Below the pieces are notes generated by a model. The model did not search any database. It was not told where the DNA came from and saw only the letters and a program-made list of their open reading frames with translations. From contig NZ_STGE01000031.1 of the NCBI RefSeq assembly GCF_005222675.1, positions 186,001-250,000 on the forward strand: a DNA stretch of 64,000 bases, written 5' to 3'. Below are positions 9,094 to 18,253 of the stretch, in pieces (the stretch's first letter is position 1; each line of letters begins with the position of its first letter). The stretch comes from Mycolicibacterium sp. CR10. GTDB lineage: Bacteria > Actinomycetota > Actinomycetes > Mycobacteriales > Mycobacteriaceae. Position numbers and translations under genes: made by a program.

Positions 9094-9216
9094 CCCCAGG
9101 TACTCACCGGGGATCTGACGGTGCAGCGGATCCACTGCGATCACGACTCGGTAGTCCGCGAACCTCACGTGGGCCGCGTCGTGGACGTGATGAGCGCGGC
9201 GCGGCTTCAGCGCTGA
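9091..9216 (+). pseudogene. In-frame remainder of the thioesterase domain after the TGA
   Basis: Reading on past the TGA in the same frame gives 40 more codons and then a TGA at 9214-9216. They include QRIHCDHDSVV, which looks like the missing catalytic-His region of the thioesterase, with the active His at about position 1275 of a full-length protein. The stop sits where TGG (Trp) would give a smooth domain. The segment overlaps the 3' end of the convergent EEP gene by 10 bp, so it is a remnant of one larger gene rather than an independent gene. Confidence 0.7.
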
Positions 9217-10205
9217 TCGGCGGCGGCCAGCAGCACGTCGCCGAGCACCCCGTGGTGGTCGGAACCGGGAAGGGCAACACGGCGGAAAGCGACCGGCGTG
9301 CCGCCGCGGGTGAGAATCCGATCGATTGCCAGCACCGCCGGATACCACCTGTCCGCGGGGTAGGTGGCGACGATGCCCGAACCCAGGAAGTCGGCAGCAT
9401 CGATCAGCACCGAGCCGTCGCGGCCCCCCGCGGTGAGCAGATTGCGGTACCGCTCGTGGTCGTAGGTTGAGTTGAAATCCGCGCCGATGATCAAGGGACG
9501 TGACTCTGCGGCCAGGATGGCTCCGATCCGGTCGAGTTCCAGTGCCCACCGCCACGACGCCTCGGGGTACGGGGGCAACGGATGCAACGCGTAGACCGCG
9601 AATGGTTCGGCGCCGGGCATGTCTACGGTGGCGCGCACGTTGTTGTGCTTGAGGCCGGGAAGGAGTTCGGCGTCGGTCAACGGATAGCGTGAGTAAATGC
9701 CCTCTCCGCCACCGCCTTCCCGGGGACGCAGATACGTGAACGGCAACGCCTCATCGATTCCGGCGGCCGCCAGCCGGTCGACGGCTGATTGCGTCAGCTC
9801 GGCGGCGGTGAGCACATCCACGTCGTCACTGCGGACCCGGTCGACGAGTGCCCGCGGGTCGGCTTCACCGAGGCGGATGTTCGCCTGCAGGAGCCTGAGT
9901 CTCGGCGTCTCCGCGGGTGCCGAGGCGCGCTCGCCCAGGTAGAGAGGCAGTTGCGCGGCGACCCCGACGACCGTGATGATCAGCGCCGCGGCCGCGACGT
10001 ACCAGTATCGGGTCGCGACGAGGACGGTCACCGAGATCGCCGCCAGCACAACGAAAAGTGGGCTGAAGGAGGCCACCAACGTGACCGCCGTGCTGACCGG
10101 GCCGAAGAAGTGGGCGGCCATCCCGATGCCGGCGCAGATCGCCGAGGCGACGCCGACGATGCCCACGACCGTGCGCAGCCGACCGGAACCGGAGGCTTCG
10201 CTCAC
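9207..10205 (-). CDS. Endonuclease/exonuclease/phosphatase family protein with membrane anchor
   Basis: 332 residues from GTG at 10205; a second in-frame GTG at 10232 is also possible and neither has a clear ribosome site. Three or so hydrophobic segments in the first 100 residues come before a DNase I-like EEP catalytic domain. Its motifs are visible in order: LLQANIRLG (Asn), AAELTQSA (Glu), ALHPLPPYP (His), IIGADFNSTYDH (Asp-Asn) and GSDHHGVLG (Asp-His). With this topology the catalytic domain probably faces outside, as in many mycobacterial EEP proteins whose substrates (phosphodiesters of nucleic acids, lipids or phosphoglycans) are unknown. It converges on the flippase-NRPS gene. Confidence 0.85.
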   Translation of the reverse strand: MSEASGSGRLRTVVGIVGVASAICAGIGMAAHFFGPVSTAVTLVASFSPLFVVLAAISVTVLVATRYWYVAAAALIITVVGVAAQLPLYLGERASAPAETPRLRLLQANIRLGEADPRALVDRVRSDDVDVLTAAELTQSAVDRLAAAGIDEALPFTYLRPREGGGGEGIYSRYPLTDAELLPGLKHNNVRATVDMPGAEPFAVYALHPLPPYPEASWRWALELDRIGAILAAESRPLIIGADFNSTYDHERYRNLLTAGGRDGSVLIDAADFLGSGIVATYPADRWYPAVLAIDRILTRGGTPVAFRRVALPGSDHHGVLGDVLLAAADQR

Positions 10206-10236
10206 GACGGGCGGGCATCGGCTTGTCCACACCGGC

Positions 10237-11106
10237 TCACGCGGACAACGGTAGTCGAGCACCGTCGGCGTGTGAGACGACGCCGCGAGCGGCTCGCAAC
10301 GCGGCGCGGGCCCGCACTCCGGCCGGCGCCCGCCACTGGATCGGCGCCTCGATGCTGACCGGAACGCAGGGCAGAGCTTGAAGCATCGCCACGATGTCGA
10401 TGCATCCCTCGCCGGGGAGCAAGCGAGCGTTGCGGCCCTGATAGCGCAGTTCGTCGACCGACGTCGGTCGGGGGAAGGCGCCGTCACAGATCTGGACGTA
10501 GCGAATCCATTTCGCGGGCAGCGCCGCAAGATCGGCGGTCGTGGCCAACGCGCGGTCGTAGTGGATGGCATCCACGAGCACTCCCACGTCGCTGGCCCCG
10601 GTGCGGCGCAGTATCGACGCCGCCTCGTCGAGGTTACGGACATCGGTCCAGGGCATGGGTTCCAGGTTGGGGACCACGCCGAAATCTTGTGCGAAAAGGC
10701 TTAGTTCGGCGAAGTTCGCGGCCAGCCTGGAGTGTTCGGGGTCGTTGCCCGTCACCAGAACCTGGGAGGCGCCGAGGTACGCCCCGGTCTCGAGGAAGGG
10801 ACCGAATTCGTCGCGGACGACGGTGTCGGGGCGCAATCGCAGCACCTCGATGTCGAGCACGAAGAGGCCGGTGTCGTCCAGGCGCTGACGGGTCTCGCGG
10901 ATCATCGGGGTCTTCCCGATGGTCGGGCGCAGCGGCTCCTCGCCGGTGGCGCGGATGAGCCGCAGCCCGACGCCGTCGTAGCCCGCCTCGGCGGCACAGG
11001 CCACGAGCTCCGGCGGACTGAGCTCCAAGACCGTCAGCGGCGCGAGGGTGATGGGCCGCGTGAGTGCGCGGGTGGCCGGCGCGTGATGGCGTCGCAGAAT
11101 CCTCAA
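10237..11106 (-). CDS. Sugar phosphate isomerase/epimerase-like TIM-barrel protein
   Basis: 289 residues from TTG at 11106. The TTG is favoured because a strong GGAGGA lies 6 nt upstream. The sequence fits the xylose-isomerase-like TIM barrel family (AP endonuclease 2 fold): ELVACAAEAGYDGVGLRL near the start, VPNLEPMPW with a likely metal-binding Glu, VLVDAIHYDRA with Asp/His, VQICDGAF and a final SIEAPIQW Glu. Members isomerise or dehydrate sugars and related metabolites using a divalent metal; the substrate cannot be told. It is followed 31 nt later by the EEP gene and may be co-transcribed with it. Confidence 0.75.
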   Translation of the reverse strand: MRILRRHHAPATRALTRPITLAPLTVLELSPPELVACAAEAGYDGVGLRLIRATGEEPLRPTIGKTPMIRETRQRLDDTGLFVLDIEVLRLRPDTVVRDEFGPFLETGAYLGASQVLVTGNDPEHSRLAANFAELSLFAQDFGVVPNLEPMPWTDVRNLDEAASILRRTGASDVGVLVDAIHYDRALATTADLAALPAKWIRYVQICDGAFPRPTSVDELRYQGRNARLLPGEGCIDIVAMLQALPCVPVSIEAPIQWRAPAGVRARAALRAARGVVSHADGARLPLSA

Positions 11107-11218
11107 CCCAACTCCTCCGATGATCGAGCGGTCATTTCGGGTTGGCTCGATTGTCCGGGAAGTGCCGCTGTCGTGGGGACCTACCTCCGCGGGCGACTGC
11201 AGCGGAAAGCAGTGTGCG

Positions 11219-11224
11219 TACGGT
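11219..11224 (+). promoter_or_regulatory. Candidate -10 box giving a leaderless mRNA
   Basis: TACGGT (TAnnnT) is followed by 7 nt and then the ATG at 11232, so transcription could begin at the start codon itself. No good Shine-Dalgarno is seen before this ATG. Confidence 0.35.
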
Positions 11225-11231
11225 ATGTGCC

Positions 11232-12146
11232 ATGTCCCTGGATGCCATTCTGCAGACGGTGCTCGAGGCTGTTCCCTTTCAGCTGACCACGGACGGTGGC
11301 CCGGAAGAGGCCCGCAGGCGCTTCGCCGAGCTTCCGAGGCAAGAGGTGCACCCCGAAGTCACGGCCGAGGACCGCAGCATTGACGGTCCCGGTGGGGCGA
11401 TCGCCGTGCGCATCTACCGTCCACAGTCGGAGCAACCGCTGCTGCCGGCGGTCATCTTCATCCACGGCGGCGGGTGGTCGGTCGGCGACCTCGACACCTA
11501 CGACGGAACGGCGCGCATGCATGCGGCCCTGACCGAGGCGGTCGTCGTGTCGATCGACTACCGGCTGGCACCCGAGCACCCGTATCCCGCTGCGGTGGAC
11601 GACGTCTGGGCGGCCACGCAATGGGTGATCGGCAACGCCGGTGAGATCGGCGCCGACCCGGATCGCATCGCTGTGGCCGGCGACTCCGCCGGAGGCAACC
11701 TTGCCGCGGTGACGTCCCAATTGGCTCGCGACCAGGGCACACCGTTGCGGTTCCAGCTGCTCTGGTATCCGTCGACGACGTTCGACACCTCGCTGCCGTC
11801 GTTTGCCGAGAACGCCGGCGCCCCGATCCTCACCCTGAATGCGGCCAAGAGCTTCAGCCGCTGGTATGTCGGCGACACCGACATGTCTCAGCCACCCGCC
11901 ACCCTGGTGCCTGCGCGGGGCGAGCTGTCGGGGTTGCCCGCGGCCTATATCGCGGTCGCCGGTCACGATCCGTTGCGCGACGACGGCGTTCGGTACGCCG
12001 AACTCCTCGCTGAGGCCGGGGTACCGGTCGAGCTGCACCACGCGGAGTCACTGGTGCACGGTTACCTCGGCTACGCCGGTGTGGTGCCTGCCGCGACCGA
12101 AGCCACCGAGCGCGGCCTGAAAGCCTTGCGTATCGCGCTGACGTGA
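11232..12146 (+). CDS. Alpha/beta hydrolase, LipH/hormone-sensitive-lipase family esterase
   Basis: 304 residues from ATG at 11232 (MSLDAILQTV). The oxyanion-hole motif HGGGW is at 78-82, the nucleophile Ser152 in GDSAGGN, the likely acid Asp246 in GHDPLRD and the His276 in ESLVHGYL. This is a complete family IV (HSL-like) esterase that hydrolyses short to medium carboxylic esters in the cytosol. It lies 72 nt before a Baeyer-Villiger monooxygenase on the same strand; such enzymes make esters or lactones that this kind of esterase could open. The same kind of neighbourhood (LipH/LipI-like genes near a monooxygenase and metK) occurs in M. tuberculosis around Rv1393c-Rv1400c. Confidence 0.88.
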   Translation: MSLDAILQTVLEAVPFQLTTDGGPEEARRRFAELPRQEVHPEVTAEDRSIDGPGGAIAVRIYRPQSEQPLLPAVIFIHGGGWSVGDLDTYDGTARMHAALTEAVVVSIDYRLAPEHPYPAAVDDVWAATQWVIGNAGEIGADPDRIAVAGDSAGGNLAAVTSQLARDQGTPLRFQLLWYPSTTFDTSLPSFAENAGAPILTLNAAKSFSRWYVGDTDMSQPPATLVPARGELSGLPAAYIAVAGHDPLRDDGVRYAELLAEAGVPVELHHAESLVHGYLGYAGVVPAATEATERGLKALRIALT

Positions 12147-12218
12147 GTCCGCGCCGAATCCGACGAACACCCGACGGTCTAGCGCTATGGTCGGGGTTGT
12201 CCGCGCCCGGGAGGTCTC

Positions 12219-13709
12219 ATGACAGCGCCTGACTACGAAACCGTGATCGTCGGTGCCGGGTTCTCCGGTATCGGGACGGCGATTCAGCTCGACCGATCGG
12301 GAATGCGCGACTATCTCATCGTCGAAGCCGGTGACGGCCCCGGCGGCACCTGGTACTGGAACACCTATCCCGGTATCGCCGTGGATATCCCGTCCTTCTC
12401 GTATCAGTTCTCGTTCGAGCAGAGCACGGCGTGGTCGCGGACCTACGCGCCCGGAAACGAGCTGCAGGCCTACGCCGCGCGCTGCGTCGAGAAGTACGGT
12501 CTGCGCCCCAGGATCAGGTTCGGCACGAAGGTTCTGGGCGCGGATTTCGATGATGCACAAGGTGTTTGGCGCGTTCGTATGGAATCTGAGGCCGGCGACG
12601 ACACGGTGACCGCGAGATTCCTCGTCAATGCCAGCGGTGTGCTGACCGTGCCCAACCTTCCCGATATCCCCGGCGTCGACTCGTTCGCCGGTGAGACGAT
12701 CCACACTGCGCGCTGGGACCACGACCTGGACCTCTCCGGTAAGCGCGTCGCGATCATCGGGACCGGCGCGTCCGCCGTCCAGGTGATCCCCGAGATCGCG
12801 CCCTTGGTCGAGCGCCTGACCGTCTTCCAGCGCACCCCGATCTGGTGTTTCCCGAAGTTCGATGTTCCGCTGTCGACGGCAGCGCGCACGATGATGCGGT
12901 TGCCGCTCGGCAAGACCGTGCAGCGGCTGATCAGCCAGACCTATGTGGAGTTGACGTTCCCGCTGGCCGCGCAGTACTTCACCGTCAACCCGATGGCCAA
13001 ACGGATGGACAAGCTCGGCAAGGCCTTCCTGCGGAAGCAGGTCGACGATCCGGAGGTCCGGGACAAACTGACACCGCGCTACGCGGTCGGCTGCAAGCGA
13101 CCCGGCTTCCACAACACGTTTCTGTCGACGTTCAACCGGGACAACGTCGACCTGGTGACCGAACCCATCGACAAGATCACCGGGTCGGGCGTCGCGACCG
13201 CTGACGGCGGCCTGTGCGAGATCGACGTACTGATCCTGGCGACCGGGTTCAAGGTGCTGGACACCGAGAACGTACCGACCTTCCCGGTGACCGGGCCGGG
13301 CGGACAGACCCTGGCGTCGTTCTGGGACGAGAACCGCCTGCAGGCCTACGAGGGCGTGAGCATCCCGGGCTTCCCGAACTTCTTCACCGTTTTCGGTCCG
13401 TACGGCTACGTCGGTTCGTCGTACTTCGCCCTCATCGAGGCCCAGACCCGCCACATCGTCCGGTGCCTCGATGCGGCGCGTCGCCGGCGCGCCACCCGTG
13501 TGGAGGTGCGCCAGGACGCCAACGACCGCTACTTCGCCGAGATGATGCGCAAGCGGCACCGGCAGATCTTCTGGCAGGACAGCTGCCAGAACGCCAACAG
13601 CTACTACTTCGACCAGCACGGCGACGTACCGCTGCGGCCGGCGTCGACGCTGGAGGCGTACTGGCGCAGCCGTCGCTTTCCGATCGAGGACTACGAGTTC
13701 ATCAGCTGA
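12219..13709 (+). CDS. Flavin-containing (Baeyer-Villiger type) monooxygenase
   Basis: 496 residues from ATG at 12219 with GGGAGG a few bases upstream. The FAD-binding Rossmann motif GAGFSG is at the N-terminus, a second NADPH motif GTGASA occurs near residue 187, and between them is an intact Baeyer-Villiger fingerprint FAGETIHTARWD with His162. Enzymes of this type insert oxygen beside a ketone carbonyl using NADPH and O2; close relatives in mycobacteria activate thioamide drugs, though that cannot be claimed here. The physiological substrate is unknown. It converges with metK, 23 nt away, and follows an esterase gene with which it may work. Confidence 0.88.
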   Translation: MTAPDYETVIVGAGFSGIGTAIQLDRSGMRDYLIVEAGDGPGGTWYWNTYPGIAVDIPSFSYQFSFEQSTAWSRTYAPGNELQAYAARCVEKYGLRPRIRFGTKVLGADFDDAQGVWRVRMESEAGDDTVTARFLVNASGVLTVPNLPDIPGVDSFAGETIHTARWDHDLDLSGKRVAIIGTGASAVQVIPEIAPLVERLTVFQRTPIWCFPKFDVPLSTAARTMMRLPLGKTVQRLISQTYVELTFPLAAQYFTVNPMAKRMDKLGKAFLRKQVDDPEVRDKLTPRYAVGCKRPGFHNTFLSTFNRDNVDLVTEPIDKITGSGVATADGGLCEIDVLILATGFKVLDTENVPTFPVTGPGGQTLASFWDENRLQAYEGVSIPGFPNFFTVFGPYGYVGSSYFALIEAQTRHIVRCLDAARRRRATRVEVRQDANDRYFAEMMRKRHRQIFWQDSCQNANSYYFDQHGDVPLRPASTLEAYWRSRRFPIEDYEFIS

Positions 13710-13732
13710 CCCGACTGATCGGGCACCGTCTG

Positions 13733-13740
<8 letters not shown>
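13710..13740. terminator. Two small hairpins between convergent genes
   Basis: CCCGA-CTGA-TCGGG (13710-13723) and CCGTCT-GCT-AGACGG (13726-13740) are perfect short stems lying between the monooxygenase stop and the metK stop. Neither has a T-tract, so a role as a weak bidirectional terminator is only a suggestion. Confidence 0.3.
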
Positions 13741-14941
<1,201 letters not shown>

Positions 14942-15125
14942 GGTCGATCCCTTCCGCTCAAGTCCTCTTGAGATAGTTAGACAGTCAACTTATACATGGT
15001 GCGATGGTCCCGCCCTTTGCCACTCCATCGCGTTCGCCTCTTGCACCCAAGCGGGTGCCTTCGCTGCGCGCAACCCTTACACGCACTCCCGGACCCCGCA
15101 GGGATGCCGACTCTTCGTCCCCGGC

Positions 15126-16373
15126 CTACCCGCCAGTGCTGTGTAGGAACGCCACGATCGCGTCCACAATACGGCTGGCGATCACTGTCTTCGAACCGTG
15201 CTCCAAGGCAGCCTCGGTTCCATCGGCCGAGAGTAGCCAGCCGTCGTTGTGATCGACCTCGAATGCGCGGTTGTCCCCGACCGCATTGACCACGAGCAGA
15301 TCGCAGTTCTTCCGCTTGAGTTTGGCGCGGGCGTGGAACAGCACATCGCCGTTCGCGTCGCCCGTTTCCGCGGCGAATCCCACGATGGCCTTCATGTTTG
15401 GCAGCTGGCCGTCGGCGCGGGCGCGCACCGAACCGGCGAGCACGTCGTCGTTGCGGACCAGCTCGATGGTGGGGTCGCCCGCGCTGTCCGCGCCCTTCTT
15501 GATCTTGCTGGTCGCCTGGTGGGCGGGCCGGAAGTCAGCGACCGCAGCGGCCATCACGAGGACGTTCGCCTCGGGCGCATGCTTGGAGACGGCGTCGCGC
15601 AACTGGGCGGCGGAACCGACATGGACGACCTCTACGCCGGCCGGATCGATGAGGCCCGCCGTGTTTCCTGCGATCAACGTCACATCGGCACCGCGCTGCG
15701 CCATCACCCGCGCCATCGCGAAGCCCTGCTTGCCGGAGCTGCGGTTACCGATGAACCGGACCGGATCAATCGGTTCGCGAGTGCCGCCCGCGGTGACGAG
15801 CACCTTGGTGCCGGCCAGGTCGTAGGGCAGCGCGTCGCCGCGGTCGAGCAGGAGCTGGGCCAGTGTGCTGATTTCCTCGGCCTCGGGCAGTCGGCCCGGG
15901 CCGGTGTCCGCGCCGGTCAACCGGCCCGACGCAGGCTCCATCACGACCGCGCCGCGACGACGCAGGGTGGCGACATTGTCGATGGTCGCGGGATGTAACC
16001 ACATCTCGGTATGCATGGCAGGCGCGAACAGCACCGGACATCGGGCGGTGAGCAGTGTTGCGGTCAGCAGATCGTCGGCGCGCCCGGCACTCGCGCGGGC
16101 CAGCAGGTCGGCGGTGGCAGGCGCGACGACCACGAGGTCGGCGGTCTGACCTATCCGGACATGCGGTACCTCATGGACGTCTTCGAACACCCCGGTGTGC
16201 ACCGGGTTGCCCGACAGCGCCTCGAAGGTGGCGGCGCCGACGAATCGCAGAGCGGAGTCGGTCGGGACCACCCGGACCGAATGACCGGCCTCGGTGAGCT
16301 GGCGGACGACCGTGGCCGCCTTGTAGGCGGCGATGCCACCGGCGACGCCGACGATGATCCGCTTGCGCTCCAT
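15126..16373 (-). CDS. coaBC: Bifunctional phosphopantothenoylcysteine decarboxylase / phosphopantothenate-cysteine ligase
   Basis: 415 residues from ATG at 16373. The N-terminal CoaC half is a flavoprotein (IIVGVAGGIAAYKAA, the HxxHV-type segment VHEVPHVRIG, and PAMHTEMW), which decarboxylates phosphopantothenoylcysteine. The CoaB half begins near TKVLVTAGGTREPIDPVRFIGNRSSGKQG and joins cysteine to 4'-phosphopantothenate using CTP. Together they perform the second and third steps of coenzyme A synthesis. It follows rpoZ by 12 nt, so transcription with gmk and rpoZ is likely. Equivalent to dfp (Rv1391) of M. tuberculosis. Confidence 0.96.
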   Translation of the reverse strand: MERKRIIVGVAGGIAAYKAATVVRQLTEAGHSVRVVPTDSALRFVGAATFEALSGNPVHTGVFEDVHEVPHVRIGQTADLVVVAPATADLLARASAGRADDLLTATLLTARCPVLFAPAMHTEMWLHPATIDNVATLRRRGAVVMEPASGRLTGADTGPGRLPEAEEISTLAQLLLDRGDALPYDLAGTKVLVTAGGTREPIDPVRFIGNRSSGKQGFAMARVMAQRGADVTLIAGNTAGLIDPAGVEVVHVGSAAQLRDAVSKHAPEANVLVMAAAVADFRPAHQATSKIKKGADSAGDPTIELVRNDDVLAGSVRARADGQLPNMKAIVGFAAETGDANGDVLFHARAKLKRKNCDLLVVNAVGDNRAFEVDHNDGWLLSADGTEAALEHGSKTVIASRIVDAIVAFLHSTGG

Positions 16374-16385
16374 GAGAGCGGAGGC

Positions 16386-16703
16386 CTAGCCCTCGCCCTC
16401 GGAGTGCTCCAGCAGGTCGCCGTGGATCTCGCGCATGGCGATCGACAGCGGCTTCTCCTGCAGGCCGGGCTCGACCAGCGGGCCGACGTACTCGAGGATT
16501 CCGTCACCGAGCTGGTTGTAGTAATCGTTGATCTGACGTGCGCGTTTGGCGGCGTAGATCACCAGCGCGTACTTGCTCGACGCGCGGTCCAGCAACTCGT
16601 CGATGGGCGGGTTGGTAATGCCCAGCGGCGTGTCGTAGGCGCTGGCGGCAGTCGGGTCGATGTCGACGGCTGCCAGCCGCGTGTCGGCGTGCGGGGTGCT
16701 CAC
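16386..16703 (-). CDS. rpoZ: RNA polymerase omega subunit
   Basis: 105 residues from GTG at 16703. The conserved core ITNPPIDELLDRASSKYALV followed by YAAKRARQINDYYNQL is typical of actinobacterial omega, which wraps the C-terminal end of beta-prime and helps assemble RNA polymerase. It sits between gmk (57 nt upstream) and coaBC (12 nt downstream), the usual mycobacterial order. Confidence 0.96.
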   Translation of the reverse strand: MSTPHADTRLAAVDIDPTAASAYDTPLGITNPPIDELLDRASSKYALVIYAAKRARQINDYYNQLGDGILEYVGPLVEPGLQEKPLSIAMREIHGDLLEHSEGEG

Positions 16704-16760
16704 GTAGAAGGTCTCCTGGCGGTTGCGGTTGGTGCGGATCTACTGAGTGCTGGGCGGCGA

Positions 16761-17378
16761 TCAGGTGTGATCGCGCGGCACCGGCGTGTGGGCCACCAGC
16801 AAGGATACCAATTCCGCGCAGGCAGACTCCAATTGACTGTTGACGACGACCTCGTCGAAGTCGCCCTGAGCGGCCAGCTCGGCCCGGGCGGTCTGCAGCC
16901 GGCGGGCCATCACTTCGGGTGATTCGGTGCCGCGGCCCGACAGCCGACTCTCCAGGGCCTCCCAGCTGGGAGGGGCCAGGAACACCGTCCTGGCCTCGGG
17001 CATCGCTCTCTTGACGGCGCGTGCCCCGGCCAGATCGACCTCGATCAGTACCGGGTGACCTGCCGCAGCGGCCTCCCGTACGGGTGCCGCGGGCGTTCCG
17101 GAGCGGTGCAGGCCGCCGTGGATCTCCGCCCATTCCAGCAGCGCGCCCCCGTCGATGAGCTGCTGAAACTGATCTGCCGTCACGAACGTGTAGTCCACCC
17201 CGTCGATTTCCCCGGGGCGGGGAACCCGCGTGGTCACCGACACGCTGAAGTACAGGTCTGGGACCCGCTCCCGCAGGCAGCGCACCACGGTGGACTTGCC
17301 GACGGCAGAGGGGCCGGACAGCACCAAGACCGGTGCATCTGCAGCCTCGGTGCGATCCGGCCCTCTAGCCTCGCTCAC
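16761..17378 (-). CDS. gmk: Guanylate kinase
   Basis: 205 residues from GTG at 17378. It phosphorylates GMP to GDP with ATP. The P-loop is LSGPSAVGKSTV, and the GMP-binding region SVSVTTRVPRPGEIDGVDY is intact, as is the lid-side RRLQTARAEL segment. The first 14 residues are poorly conserved in appearance, and the true start might be slightly later. It follows mihF by 14 nt and is presumably co-transcribed with it. Confidence 0.96.
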   Translation of the reverse strand: MSEARGPDRTEAADAPVLVLSGPSAVGKSTVVRCLRERVPDLYFSVSVTTRVPRPGEIDGVDYTFVTADQFQQLIDGGALLEWAEIHGGLHRSGTPAAPVREAAAAGHPVLIEVDLAGARAVKRAMPEARTVFLAPPSWEALESRLSGRGTESPEVMARRLQTARAELAAQGDFDEVVVNSQLESACAELVSLLVAHTPVPRDHT

Positions 17379-17392
17379 GCCAGTTCGGGCGC

Positions 17393-17716
17393 TTAATCTG
17401 CGGTGAAGTCGAACTTTTCCAGCAGGGCCTTGCGCTGACGATCACCGAGTCCGCGCAGGCGGCGCGTCGGGGCGATCTCCAGCTCGGTCATGATCTCCTG
17501 CGCCTTGACCTTGCCGACCTTGGGCAGGGCCTCCAGCAGCGCGGATACCTTCATCTTGCCCAGGACCTCGTCGGACTCGGCGTCCTTGAGGACCTGCTTG
17601 AGGTTGGTGCCGCCACGCTTGAGCCGATCTTTGAGCTCGGCACGCGCTCGACGGGCGGCAGCAGCCTTCTCCAACGCTGCCGCGCGCTGTTCGTCGGTCA
17701 ACTGGGGAAGGGCCAC
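17393..17716 (-). CDS. mihF: Mycobacterial integration host factor
   Basis: 107 residues from GTG at 17716 (VALPQLTDEQRAAALEKAA). This start is preferred to an in-frame one at 17737 because GGAGGA ends 4 nt before it and because the protein then matches the short form known for the M. tuberculosis homologue Rv1388. It is a small basic nucleoid protein that bends DNA: a long N-terminal helix, then a helix-two-turn-helix around LLEALPKVGKVKAQEIMTEL and a basic tail APTRRLRGLGDRQRKALLEKF. It leads a leftward group with gmk, rpoZ and coaBC. Confidence 0.95.
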   Translation of the reverse strand: MALPQLTDEQRAAALEKAAAARRARAELKDRLKRGGTNLKQVLKDAESDEVLGKMKVSALLEALPKVGKVKAQEIMTELEIAPTRRLRGLGDRQRKALLEKFDFTAD

Positions 17717-18253
17717 GGGTTCCTCCGTCTCGTCCACATCATCATTTGTTTTGTTTCGGCTGGTCCGAGAACCAGCCAGCGTGCACGACCGTACCCACGC
17801 AGCCTGACGAAAGCTAACCCCACCCCCCGGTTACCGGCTCAAAAGCCCAGCGTGTAATGCGCTCAGCCAGGCCCCTCCACATCGGTCCGGGGCATCGCTG
17901 TGCCGCCGCCACAACGCCCGACACAATTAAAACCCCTGCATATCAACGGTATTCACCGATGTCCGGCGAGAATCGACATTCGCCGGGATCGTCACGGGCC
18001 GTCAGAGTCCACGCCGGAACCGGTCGAGACGAGAAATTTTCGCTGGTCACCGCGTCTCGGGCGTGTCGCGGCGGCTGCGGCGGCCACGGCCACCGCTTCA
18101 TGCTGCGCGACCGATACCGCCGACGAATGACTGCGCCGGACGGACGCCGGAGCACCCTCCGGTCATGAATCCCCAAGGCCTCACTTCGACATTTGCCGAG
18201 GTCAGCGCCGCTCATCGTGGTCATTACGCCCCACTCGGCGATGTCCTAGGCGG
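17717..18253. other. 537-bp non-coding region upstream of mihF
   Basis: No convincing gene is seen between pyrF and mihF. Short open frames on both strands lack family features and ribosome sites. An AT-rich patch around 17927-17957, in otherwise GC-rich DNA, is a candidate promoter area for mihF and would give it a leader of roughly 200 nt, but I could not fix a -10/-35 pair. In M. tuberculosis a PE/PPE pair (Rv1386-Rv1387) occupies this interval; nothing resembling it is present here. Confidence 0.5.

Noticed and set aside
9094..9470. Frameshift instead of a nonsense change at the thioesterase end
   Set aside because: The same frame continues with convincing thioesterase sequence after the TGA; the other two frames give Arg-rich shadow sequence.
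14942..15125. Possible SAM riboswitch before metK
   Set aside because: No paired core or terminator resembling known SAM riboswitches could be drawn in this gap, and it lies between co-directional core genes.
17857..18224. Short open frames between mihF and pyrF
   Set aside because: Around 90-100 residues, Arg- and Pro-rich, no ribosome sites and overlapping on both strands; treated as non-coding.
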